Positions 6,881-14,195 of a stretch of DNA of 14,216 nt are shown here, piece by piece. This DNA comes from an uncultured Prevotellaceae bacterium (GTDB lineage Bacteria; Bacteroidota; Bacteroidia; Bacteroidales; Bacteroidaceae). The notes below the pieces were generated by a model. The model was not told the origin of the DNA. It saw only the letters and a program-made list of their open reading frames with translations, and ran no database searches. The stretch lies in contig CALEPV010000036.1 of assembly GCA_937910905.1 (NCBI GenBank), positions 1 to 14,216 on the forward strand. Direction: 5' to 3'. How positions within the stretch are numbered: the first letter of the stretch is position 1; each line of letters opens with the position of its first letter. The translations under genes were made by a program, and so were the position numbers.

Positions 6881-7981
6881 ATGAAGATTGGAAAGTTTCT
6901 TCTCGCAGCTGCCCTGATGGTATCTGGGCTGTCTGTAAGCGCACAGGAGACTGAGCGCGTTGAGTTCAATCACCACTGGTTCATCCAGCTCCAGGGTGGT
7001 GCTAACTACACACTCGGCGAGGCTGACTTCGACAAGCTGATTTCTCCAGCTGCTCAGGTTGCTGTAGGCTACCAGTTCACTCCAGTATGGGCTCTTCGTC
7101 TCGGCGCTAATGGCTGGGAGAGCAAGGGCGGTTTCAAGGACAATGAGACCTACAAGTGGAAGTACATCACTCCAGCTCTTGACGTGAAGTTCAACCTCAT
7201 CAACGCTATCTGGGGCTACAACCCAAAGCGCGTGTTCGGCATGAACATCATCGCTGGTATTGGCGCCAACATTGGTTGGGACAACGACGACAACGCAACT
7301 CCTTACGGTACAACTTACATCTACCCGGGCACCACTCACGAGATGTCTGAGTACTGGGATGGCACAAAGGTACGTCCTGTTGGCCGTGCAGGTCTGGACT
7401 TCGACTTCCGCTGCAGCAAGCGCGTGAGCATCAACGTGGAAGCTATGTCTAACTTCCTCAGCGATGCTTACAACAGCAAGGCTAAGCACAGCGACACCAA
7501 CCTCGACTGGTACTTCACCGGTTTGCTCGGCCTGAAGATCAACCTCGGTAAGGTTGAGAACGTTATCCCAGTTGCTGTTCCCGTTGTTGTTGAGGAGCCA
7601 GCTCCAGCACCTCAGCCAGTTGAGACTCCAAAGCCACAGCCAGTGGTTGTTAAGAAGGCTCCTGAGATTCGCAGCGAAATCTTCTACAGCATCCGTGAGA
7701 CCGTTATCCCAGAGTCACAGCAGGGTGAGCTCAACCGCCTCATCGCCTTCCTGAAGCAGAATCCTGAGACTAAGGTTGCTGTTACAGGCTATGCAGACGC
7801 AGGTACAGGTAACCCACGCATCAACATGAAGTACTCTCAGGAGCGTGCCGAGAACGTATGCAAGGCTCTTGTAGACGCTGGCATCAATGCAGACCGCATC
7901 ACTGTTGACGCTAAGGGTGACACCGTTCAGCCATTCAGCGAGAACGACAAGAACCGTGTGACTATCTCTATCGCTAAGTAA
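6881..7981 (+). CDS. OmpA-family outer-membrane protein
   Basis: A 366-residue outer-membrane protein. The signal peptide is MKIGKFLLAAALMVSGLSVSAQ, with probable cleavage after VSA. Residues about 25-225 are rich in alternating aromatic and polar strands (HHWFIQLQGGANYTLG, QVAVGYQFTPVWALRLG, YFTGLLGLKINLG) and should form an eight-stranded beta barrel. A Pro/Val/Glu linker spans roughly 230-262. The C-terminal OmpA domain has VTGYADAGTGN, YSQERAENVCKAL and NDKNRVTISI, the Asp and Arg used to bind peptidoglycan. It anchors the outer membrane to the cell wall. Codons are strongly biased (GCT, AAG, CGT/CGC, ATC, TTC), unlike the neighbouring cas genes, consistent with high expression. It is a single-gene unit with its own promoter and terminator. 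Confidence 0.93.
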   Translation: MKIGKFLLAAALMVSGLSVSAQETERVEFNHHWFIQLQGGANYTLGEADFDKLISPAAQVAVGYQFTPVWALRLGANGWESKGGFKDNETYKWKYITPALDVKFNLINAIWGYNPKRVFGMNIIAGIGANIGWDNDDNATPYGTTYIYPGTTHEMSEYWDGTKVRPVGRAGLDFDFRCSKRVSINVEAMSNFLSDAYNSKAKHSDTNLDWYFTGLLGLKINLGKVENVIPVAVPVVVEEPAPAPQPVETPKPQPVVVKKAPEIRSEIFYSIRETVIPESQQGELNRLIAFLKQNPETKVAVTGYADAGTGNPRINMKYSQERAENVCKALVDAGINADRITVDAKGDTVQPFSENDKNRVTISIAK

Positions 7982-8006
7982 GCAATAAAGACATACACAC
8001 TTAACC

Positions 8007-8037
8007 AAGAAGCCTCTCCATTGCGGGGAGGCTTCTT
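8007..8037 (+). terminator. Intrinsic terminator of the OmpA-family gene
   Basis: A 13-bp stem, AAGAAGCCTCTCC (8007-8019) against GGGGAGGCTTCTT (8025-8037), has one G-U wobble and a 5-base loop, starting 25 bases after the stop codon. The flanking A-rich and T-rich ends make it potentially bidirectional. Confidence 0.9.
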
Positions 8038-8050
8038 CGTTGTCACCTAA

Positions 8051-8223
8051 GTGATGGTTAAAAAATAACTTGGGACGATTTTATAGGAAAGTATCAGCAC
8101 TCGTTTTTTTGGCTTCTTTGCCTCCACTCATCAGTCACGTAGCCCGCTACGCTCCTTCTTCGTGAAGACAAATAAGCTCAAAAATATGAGTCAAATCGTC
8201 CCAAGTTATTATTTAACCATCAC
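8051..8223. mobile_element. MITE-like element with 31-bp inverted repeats and TAA duplication
   Basis: The left end (8051-8081, starting GTGATGGTTAAA) and the right end (8193-8223) are inverted copies matching at 30 of 31 positions. The 173-bp element is flanked by TAA on both sides (8048-8050 and 8224-8226), as expected for a 3-bp target duplication. It has no coding capacity. The interior carries small dyads, including CGTAGC-CC-GCTACG at 8138-8151. A 3-bp TNA-type duplication is seen with some IS5-family subgroups, so a non-autonomous derivative of such an element is one possibility; the parent transposase is not in the window. Confidence 0.85.
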
Positions 8224-8293
8224 TAAATTGCGAGGTATCTGCGGGTGGCGCTGGCGTTATTCAGGCTATTATGCACGAATCATAGGGACAACG

Positions 8294-8325
8294 CTTGCAC
8301 ATTTCCCGAGACATGACGACCTTTG
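8294..8325 (+). promoter_or_regulatory. Possible promoter of the WYL regulator gene
   Basis: CTTG (8294-8297), 20 bases and GACCTTTG (8318-8325) each differ from the Bacteroidetes -33/-7 consensus at one defined position, with correct spacing. The start codon at 8380 lies about 50 bases downstream of the predicted start site. Confidence 0.4.
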
Positions 8326-8379
8326 TGTATCGTTTTACTGAAGCTGAACGAGCACTCAACTACCTATATATATATTGCC

Positions 8380-9315
8380 ATGAAGGGAGCAGAGAAATTC
8401 ACACAACTGGTATGGTTGCTTAATACTATCCATCAAGCTAATGCCATCTCACTTGCAGAGATAAATGAGCGGTGGGTTCAGACAGGAATGAGCGGGGGTG
8501 TGGAGATGAGTCGCCACACCTTCATTCGCTACAAAAATGCTATCGAGCAGACCTTCGATGTCATCATTGATTGTGACCGCAAGACCAATCGCTACTGCAT
8601 CAAGAATCCTCAAGTTCTGAGAGACGACTCCATACAGAAGTGGTTGTTGTCTACGATTACAGTCAGCAACATCATCAGCGAAAGTCTGTCGTTGCAAGAT
8701 CGCATTCTGCTTGAGAACATACCAGTTGAAAGCAAGCAGCTTGAAACAATCATCAATGCGATGAAGCGCAAACGCCGTATTACATTTCTCTATACGAAGT
8801 ACGACAACCAGAAGCCGACCCAACGAATAGTGGCACCATGTTGCATCAAGCTGTTCAGACAGCGATGGTATGTCATTGACTACGAGCCCGCTAGAGCCTC
8901 TGGACCTTTCAAGCCCTTTGCCTTCGACAGAATCAGCAATCTCGCCATCACCGACCAGTCCTTCACACTGCCAACAGACTTCAATGCCAAAGACATTTTT
9001 CAGGACTCATTCGGCATTTTTATCGGCGATGTGGCGCGAGCCGAATCAATAGTGATACGCGCCTATGGCAATGAGCGCTACTACATACGCGACCTTCCGC
9101 TCCATCACTCACAAGAGGTAACCAAAGAAGGTGACAACTACACCGACTACAGGTTCTACATGCGTCCCTCCACCGATTTCATCGCAGAGCTACTCTCCAA
9201 GGGCGACCGCATCGAGGTGCTTTCGCCATCAAGCCTCAGAGAGCGCATGTACTCAGAGCACCTAAAGGCAGTTTCACGGTACAAAAAACTGCCCTCACAT
9301 TCAACAATTCAATAG
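8380..9315 (+). CDS. WYL-domain transcriptional regulator next to type I-C cas genes
   Basis: A 311-residue DNA-binding protein. Residues about 1-75 form a helix-turn-helix-like region (FTQLVWLLNTIHQANAISLAEINERW, then SRHTFIRYKNAIEQTFDVII). The WYL domain spans about 120-200: KRRITFLYTKYDN, IVAPCCIKLFRQRWYVIDYEP with the family motif WYV at 163-165, and PFAFDRISNL. A WCX-like C-terminal region ends the protein. WYL proteins sense small ligands or nucleic acids, and many sit beside CRISPR-Cas and other defence genes. Here it lies 71 bp upstream of cas3 on the same strand, so it probably controls the operon. The open frame extends to a TTG at 8323, but that would overlap the predicted promoter, and MKGAEKF is the natural start. 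Confidence 0.88.
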   Translation: MKGAEKFTQLVWLLNTIHQANAISLAEINERWVQTGMSGGVEMSRHTFIRYKNAIEQTFDVIIDCDRKTNRYCIKNPQVLRDDSIQKWLLSTITVSNIISESLSLQDRILLENIPVESKQLETIINAMKRKRRITFLYTKYDNQKPTQRIVAPCCIKLFRQRWYVIDYEPARASGPFKPFAFDRISNLAITDQSFTLPTDFNAKDIFQDSFGIFIGDVARAESIVIRAYGNERYYIRDLPLHHSQEVTKEGDNYTDYRFYMRPSTDFIAELLSKGDRIEVLSPSSLRERMYSEHLKAVSRYKKLPSHSTIQ

Positions 9316-9345
9316 CTTGTTACTGGTTTTGCAACAAGCACACAT

Positions 9346-9353
9346 TATCTTTG
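9346..9353 (+). promoter_or_regulatory. Likely -7 promoter element of the cas operon
   Basis: TATCTTTG matches TAnnTTTG and lies 33 bases before the preferred cas3 ATG. The -33 element is weak (ACTG at the ideal 20-bp spacing, or TTTG at 9328-9331 with a 14-bp spacer), which would suit an operon that needs activation or is repressed by the adjacent WYL protein (inference). Confidence 0.5.
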
Positions 9354-9386
9354 CAGCCAAAGACGAGTCAAACTGAGCACTTTGTC

Positions 9387-11555
9387 ATGGTTTATGCGCA
9401 TATTTCTACACCTGATAAGCTGTCCTCTGAATGGAGGCTGCAATCACTTGAAGACCACAGCAACAATGTAGCTTGTCTGGCTGCAAAGTTTGCTAATGAT
9501 TTCGGTTTGGGCGACATAGCTCGAATCGCAGGATTGCTCCACGACAAGGGCAAGGAGCAACGTGCTTGGCAGGAGTACATTCAAGCTGTTACTGGATATA
9601 AGCACGATGTTACAGTCAAAAAAGGGCCCAACCATTCCTATATCGGAGCACTGATTGCCATGAAGCAATATCCTCAGCTGGCTCCTCTCATCGGACAGCC
9701 TATAGCAGGACATCACAGAGGGCTATATGATTACTTTGTATACGCAGAGGAGATGAAGCGTCAGATGCCGGATGATGTCACGGTGGATGAGGCGATACAG
9801 ATAGGCTTACCACAACAGACACAGTGGAAACGAAAGGACCTGCACCACTTGATACGTATGCTATTCTCGTGCTTGGTTGATGCCGACAGCTTAGACACAG
9901 AAGCCTTTATGAACCCCGCACAGGCAAGGCTCAGGGGTGGTGGTGCAAGCATGGAGGAACTCTTGCAGCGGCTTGAGCAACATCTGGATAGGTTGCGAAA
10001 GGAGTCCGACGACACTCCAGTCAATCGCATTCGCAATTACGTGCAGGAGCATTGCGTACAGGGCAGCAGTGGCGAAGTGGGCTTCTACAGCCTCACTGTT
10101 CCAACGGGTGGGGGCAAGACGCTGGCCTCTGTCCTGTGGGCTTTGCACCATGCTGTAAGGAACCACCTGAACCGCATCATCATAGCCATCCCCTACACCA
10201 GCATCATCGTGCAGACGGCTGCTACCCTGAGGACTATCTTTGGCGACGTGAATGTGCTGGAGCACCATTCTAATATGGCTCCGAAGGACAGGGCGGATGA
10301 TGAGCACATCGACCCATTGCAGCTGGCCACGGAGAACTGGGACTATCCCATCATAGTCACGACCAACGTACAGCTTTTTGAGTCGCTGTTCAGCAACAGA
10401 CGCTCGGATTGCAGGAAGCTGCACAACATAGCGAGAAGCGTGGTCATCATGGACGAGGTGCAGACACTGCCCATGGGCTTCTACAAGCCCATCGTCCATA
10501 CACTGGATACATTGAAGCGTGTCTTTGGCACATCCTTCCTGTTCACTACTGCCAGCCAGCCCATACTTAGCGGCAGGGTGGAGTGCTCCGACAAGCGCGA
10601 GAGCTTTAATGCCCTTCCCGATGTCAGGGAGCTCATACCCCGTGAGGCAAGGCTGCACGACAAATTGCGCCGCGTCAGGCTGGAGTCCCTGAGTAGTCAG
10701 ACCTACGACGATATAGCCCGTATGCTGGCATCTCATAATCGGGTACTCTGCATCGTCAACACCCGCCGGGATGCCAAGGAGATCTTCGAGCGGCTGCCGG
10801 ATGAAGGCACCCGTCTGCATCTGTCTCGCATGATGTGTCCGGCTCACGTAGCTGCCACAATCCATCAGATAAAGGATGCCCTGCAGAGTGGCACTGACGA
10901 ACCCATACGCGTTGTCTCCACGCAGCTCATCGAAGCCGGTGTTGACATTGACTTCCCAGTCGTGTTCCGTCAGGAGGCCGGACTTGACTCTATACTACAG
11001 GCAGCGGGCCGCTGCAACCGCGAGGGCCGGCAGCCTGTCAGCCCGACTTACGTTTTCAGCCTGAATCAGGAGCATCCCCTCCCACCGGGGTATATCTCTC
11101 AGGCCAATTACGCTCGGCTGAGTATGGGGCACGACCATGACTGGTTTTCGCCCGAAGCCATGACGTGCTACTTCACGCAACTGCATTCAAGGACTCCCAG
11201 CTTTGATACTGCTCAAATGGAGGCATTGCTCTACAAACTTGAATGTGAATTTGAGACGGCTGCGACAGCTTTCCGCATGATAGACGACAAAACCATCCCC
11301 GTCATCGTCAACTGGGGCGAAAGCATGACGTTGTTAGGAAACGTCCGCTTGCAAAAGCCATCATACGCGCTGATGAAGAGGTTGGCTCAGTACAGCGTAG
11401 GCATCAGGAAGGGAGACTTCGATAAGCTCCTGAAGATGGGAGCTATCGAAGAGCCGTTTGAGAATGTCTATTGTATCACCCATTCTGGCTTCTACAAAGC
11501 CGACATGGGATTGACATTCGAGAACCAATGGTTAGAAGAAACATACATTATATAA
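9387..11555 (+). CDS. cas3: Type I-C CRISPR-associated nuclease-helicase Cas3
   Basis: A 722-residue effector that is recruited by target-bound Cascade and unwinds and degrades the displaced DNA strand. The N-terminal HD nuclease domain has DHS (His24), LLHDKGK (His52, Asp53), GPNHSYIGA and GHHRG. The superfamily 2 helicase follows: Walker A PTGGGKT (239-245), DEVQ (356-359), FTTASQP as motif III, and QAAGRCNREG (538-547) as motif VI. All key residues look intact and the length fits a Cas3 with fused HD domain. The frame is open to a TTG at 9351, but that codon overlaps the -7 promoter element, so the ATG at 9387 (MVYAHIS) is preferred. It is the first cas gene, 7 bp upstream of cas5c. With cas8c broken it would lack a working recruiter. 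Confidence 0.95.
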   Translation: MVYAHISTPDKLSSEWRLQSLEDHSNNVACLAAKFANDFGLGDIARIAGLLHDKGKEQRAWQEYIQAVTGYKHDVTVKKGPNHSYIGALIAMKQYPQLAPLIGQPIAGHHRGLYDYFVYAEEMKRQMPDDVTVDEAIQIGLPQQTQWKRKDLHHLIRMLFSCLVDADSLDTEAFMNPAQARLRGGGASMEELLQRLEQHLDRLRKESDDTPVNRIRNYVQEHCVQGSSGEVGFYSLTVPTGGGKTLASVLWALHHAVRNHLNRIIIAIPYTSIIVQTAATLRTIFGDVNVLEHHSNMAPKDRADDEHIDPLQLATENWDYPIIVTTNVQLFESLFSNRRSDCRKLHNIARSVVIMDEVQTLPMGFYKPIVHTLDTLKRVFGTSFLFTTASQPILSGRVECSDKRESFNALPDVRELIPREARLHDKLRRVRLESLSSQTYDDIARMLASHNRVLCIVNTRRDAKEIFERLPDEGTRLHLSRMMCPAHVAATIHQIKDALQSGTDEPIRVVSTQLIEAGVDIDFPVVFRQEAGLDSILQAAGRCNREGRQPVSPTYVFSLNQEHPLPPGYISQANYARLSMGHDHDWFSPEAMTCYFTQLHSRTPSFDTAQMEALLYKLECEFETAATAFRMIDDKTIPVIVNWGESMTLLGNVRLQKPSYALMKRLAQYSVGIRKGDFDKLLKMGAIEEPFENVYCITHSGFYKADMGLTFENQWLEETYII

Positions 11556-11562
11556 TTTGCCT

Positions 11563-12249
11563 ATGGAATACTTTGACAAAGAATTTTGCTTGGAGGTGTG
11601 GGGGCCGATGGCTTGCTTCACACGTCCGGAACTGAAGGTGGAGCGCGTGAGCTACGATGTCATCACGCCATCGGCTGCCCGCGCCATCTTCGAGGCTATC
11701 TTCTGGAAGCCTGCCATTCATTGGCAGGTAACGAAGATAGAGGTGCTCAATGAAATACAGTGGATGTCTGTCAGACGAAATGAGGTGGGGGCTGTTGCAG
11801 GGAAGACGCCCATCTTCATTGAAGAAAAGCGACAGCAGAAAAACACCCTGCTGCTGAAAGATGTGCGCTATCGCCTGTGGGCAAAACTGGAGTTCATCCC
11901 GCAACGGAAAAGGCAAAGCAAAGAACGTGATTTGTTTGACGTAACAGAACACACCGATGAGAACCCGGCCAAGTATAATGCTATGTTCGAGCGGCGCGCC
12001 GCAAAAGGGCAGTGCTTTAACCAGCCTTATTTGGGGACACGCGAGTGTGTGGCATCATTCCGCCTGGTCAATCCGGAAACGGAGAAGCTCGATGCCCCTG
12101 TCTGCGACAGCCGTGACCTGGGTATCATGCTCTACGACATGGACTTTGAAAAGGATTTGAAGAATCCGCCAGCCATGTTCTATCGGGCAAGGATGGAGAA
12201 CGGCGTCATTATTGTTCCACCAAAAGACAGCGAGGAGATACTGAGATGA
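11563..12249 (+). CDS. cas5c: Type I-C Cas5 (Cas5c/Cas5d)
   Basis: A 228-residue RAMP protein. In subtype I-C it replaces Cas6: it cleaves pre-crRNA and then caps the 5' handle in Cascade. Recognisable segments are WGPMACFTRPELKVERVSYDV (14-33), TPSAARAIFEAIFWKP (35-50), SVRRNEV (69-75), a KDVRYRLWAKLEF strand, and NAMFERRAAKGQCFNQPYLG (139-158). By rough alignment from memory, positions used for RNA cleavage in Bacillus halodurans Cas5d (Tyr46, Lys116, His117) correspond near Phe47, Lys137 and Tyr138 here, so catalysis deserves checking. The ATG at 11563 is chosen over an upstream TTG at 11557. The stop overlaps the cas8c ATG (ATGA), showing operon coupling. Confidence 0.93.
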   Translation: MEYFDKEFCLEVWGPMACFTRPELKVERVSYDVITPSAARAIFEAIFWKPAIHWQVTKIEVLNEIQWMSVRRNEVGAVAGKTPIFIEEKRQQKNTLLLKDVRYRLWAKLEFIPQRKRQSKERDLFDVTEHTDENPAKYNAMFERRAAKGQCFNQPYLGTRECVASFRLVNPETEKLDAPVCDSRDLGIMLYDMDFEKDLKNPPAMFYRARMENGVIIVPPKDSEEILR

Positions 12250-12782
12250 TACTGAAAGCACTTTACGACTATTATGACAGGCGGAGTGATAAACTTCCAC
12301 CGGCTCCTTTAGCAGATGTCGATTTCGAATATGCCATTGTAATAGACCATGATGGAAAGTTCATCAGGTTAGAACGTCTTGGAGACGGCAAGGGGCTGCC
12401 TCTACGCACCATTAGGCCTGAAGAACGCACCTCTGCACCCGTTGCACATTGTATGGGAGACAACGGCTCCTATGTATTAGGCTTGAAAGACGTGAAACCG
12501 GAAAAGCCAACGGATTATGCAACAGAATTAAGTAAGAATAAAAAGAATCACAGTGCATTCAAGAAAAACGTGGAAGAAATTTATTCCACTTTACCACACA
12601 ATCATTACGCACAAGCAGTATTCTCTTTCTATCAGCATTATGACACGGCACAAATCGAAAGAATGAGCCAAGATGCTGAGTGGCCAGAAATGTGCAAAGT
12701 GCTCAACAAAAATATTACATTCTTGATAGAAGGAGAATTAAAAAGAGCTGTTGAGGATGACGAAATCATAAAGCTGGGTTAG
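12246..12782 (+). pseudogene. cas8c: cas8c (csd1) N-terminal fragment, interrupted by a MITE
   Basis: The first 176 codons of the type I-C large subunit, which recognises the PAM and drives DNA unwinding in Cascade. MILKALYDYYDRR, YAIVIDHDGKFIRLE, RTSAPVAHCMGDNGSYVLGL and AVFSFYQHY are typical of Csd1 N-termini. After GACGAAATCATAAAG the frame enters the inserted element and stops two codons in (LG-stop, 12774-12782). The ATG overlaps the cas5c stop. Full-length family members are usually around 570-650 residues, so this 178-residue product alone cannot be a complete Cas8c. Deleting the element plus one target copy (194 bp) restores frame into the second fragment. Confidence 0.9.
12764..12773. 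repeat. Left target-site duplication of the cas8c MITE
   Basis: AATCATAAAG here is repeated at 12958-12967, on the other side of the inserted element. The next two bases, CT against TT, extend the match to 11 of 12. Because the terminal repeats share a boundary base with the flanks, the exact length (9-12 bp) is ambiguous. Confidence 0.85.
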
Positions 12783-12958
12783 GCGCTTTGAGCGCACTAA
12801 TAGTTGTTAATCTTTTCCCTGATTATCCCGTAAACAGGGAATTACGCAAAGCCTTCGGCATAGGCATTTTAATTTTTGTCCTTCATTCTTGGATATTTGA
12901 TGTATGAGATATACGATTAATAAAGGGTTTTGCAAGTGCGCTCTAAGCGCCTAACCCA
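12775..12958. mobile_element. MITE-like element inserted in cas8c
   Basis: The 184-bp element has 24-bp terminal inverted repeats (12775-12798 starting TGGGTTAGGCGCTTTGAGCG, and 12935-12958) that match at 23 of 24 positions. Each arm contains a GCGCTnnnAGCGC sub-palindrome. It has no open frame for a transposase. The interior has a TTCCCTG...CAGGGAA hairpin (12815-12841) and AT-rich DNA. The flanking duplication of 9-12 bp fits transposases of the IS4 type among others, but the parent is not visible. Its right 54 bp are identical to positions 1-54, so at least two copies exist in this stretch. It truncates cas8c and shifts the frame. Confidence 0.9.
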
Positions 12959-12967
12959 ATCATAAAG
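12958..12967. repeat. Right target-site duplication of the cas8c MITE
   Basis: A second copy of AATCATAAAG, directly after the right terminal repeat, where the cas8c reading frame resumes as TTT TGC ATT GAC. Confidence 0.85.
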
Positions 12968-14194
12968 TTTTGCATTGACAGACTAGAACATACACCAGAA
13001 GAAGCTATCTGCTTAGTGACGGGCGAAAAAGCATTTCCTGTCAATACAACTTACAGCACGTTCGTAGCAGGAGGAAAAAGCAATGCCAAACTAGTAGCAT
13101 TTCAGATAAACTCTGGTTATGATTCATATAACAAGCAGAAGGGATTAAATGCGCCCATTTCTAAAGAAGCAGAGTTTAAGTATACAACAGCCCTATTGTC
13201 CATGCTATCTAAAGGCTCACGCAATAAGTTCCAGATAGGGACAAGGACCTATCTCTTCTGGGCATCAAAGGATGACGAGGCAGGGCAGCAGGCTGAGGAC
13301 AGCTTCTTCAGCATGGTTGGATTCAGCGAGCAAGAGGACGACCCCAACAGGAACATCGAGCAGGTGCGTAAAGTATTCAAGTCCATCTATACTGGTGAGT
13401 TGAAGACCACGTCAGAAGACACCTTTTATATTTTAGGCCTTGCTCCCAATGCTGCGCGAATTGCCGTAACCTACTGGACAGAGATACCATTAAGAGAATT
13501 TGCAGGAACTATCCTCAAGCACTTTGAGGATATGGAAGTTGCAGATACCCGCCTATATAAAAAACCTTACATGAGCCTGCGCAACATTCTTAGTGCTGTC
13601 ACACTTGGCGGCAAGACTTCTGATGCCACTCCAAACCTGCCGGACGCTATTGTAAAGAGCATCTTTCAGGGACTGCCCTATCCTCAGACGCTTTTCGCTT
13701 CCTGCATCCGGCGCATCCGAGCTGAATCGGGCAATAAAGATAAGAGTCCAGTGTTTATCACCCGTGCCGCCATCATCAAGGCATATCTCAACCGACTAAA
13801 TGATAATGAACAAAGAATAAAAGTTATGTTAGACAAAGACAACACCAACCAAGGCTACCTCTGTGGCCGCCTGTTTGCCGTATTAGACAAGATTCAAGAG
13901 GAGGCGAACAACCAACATTCCATCCGCGAGCGTTACATGAACTCGGCAAGCTCTACACCAGCCGCAGTGTTCTCAACCATTCTCAACCTCTCCAACCATC
14001 ATTTAGAGAAGTTGGAAAGCGAAGGACGCCGCATCTATTTTGAGAAGCTGAAACAGGAAATCATCAGCAAGATAGATGCCGATGGCTTCAAAGCCCAGTT
14101 AGACCTGCAAGACCAAGGGCGTTTCTTCATCGGCTACTACCACCAGCGCCAGGACTTCTTTACCCTAACATCCGCAGCAAAAAAGGCCTTATAA
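12968..14194 (+). pseudogene. cas8c: cas8c (csd1) C-terminal fragment
   Basis: The remaining 408 codons of Cas8c. From the insertion point it reads FCIDRLEHTPEEAICLVTGE, then typical Csd1 segments: AFQINSGYDSYNKQKGLNAPIS, YTTALLSML, TRTYLFWASKDDE, TFYILGLAPNAARIAVTYWTE, ASCIRRIRAES and RAAIIKAYLNRLND. It is in a different frame from the N-terminal part by the 194-bp insertion, with a stop at 12944-12946 inside the element. The first usable start is the GTG at 13016, giving at most 392 residues without the PAM-sensing N-terminus. No other lesion is visible, which argues for a recent insertion. The 3' end probably also encodes Cas11c (13826-14194). Confidence 0.9.
13826..14194 (+). CDS. cas11c: Putative internally initiated Cas11c small subunit
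   Basis: In subtype I-C the Cascade small subunit Cas11c is made from an internal start inside the 3' part of cas8c. Here an in-frame ATG at 13826 begins MLDKDNTNQGYLCGRLFAVL, preceded by an A-rich stretch (CAAAGAATAAAAGTT), and runs 122 residues to the cas8c stop. Position and length agree with known Cas11c products, and the sequence (IQEEANNQHSIRERYMNSASSTP, NLSNHHLEKLESEGRR) is predicted helical. It lies entirely downstream of the MITE, so it could still be translated if the operon transcript reads through. The internal start is an inference from family knowledge. Confidence 0.6.
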   Translation: MLDKDNTNQGYLCGRLFAVLDKIQEEANNQHSIRERYMNSASSTPAAVFSTILNLSNHHLEKLESEGRRIYFEKLKQEIISKIDADGFKAQLDLQDQGRFFIGYYHQRQDFFTLTSAAKKAL

Positions 14195-14195
14195 G

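Noticed and set aside
9351..9386. TTG start at 9351 for cas3
   Set aside because: It overlaps the predicted -7 element TATCTTTG; the in-frame ATG at 9387 gives a normal Cas3 N-terminus.
9891..10865. 324-aa minus-strand open frame inside cas3
   Set aside because: It lies opposite the well-supported helicase domain and shows no family features.
12774..13015. Sequencing frameshift, intron or intein as the cause of the cas8c split
   Set aside because: The extra DNA has matching inverted ends and a flanking direct duplication, is far too short for an intein or a group I/II intron, and contains stops. A simple indel error would not add 194 bp.
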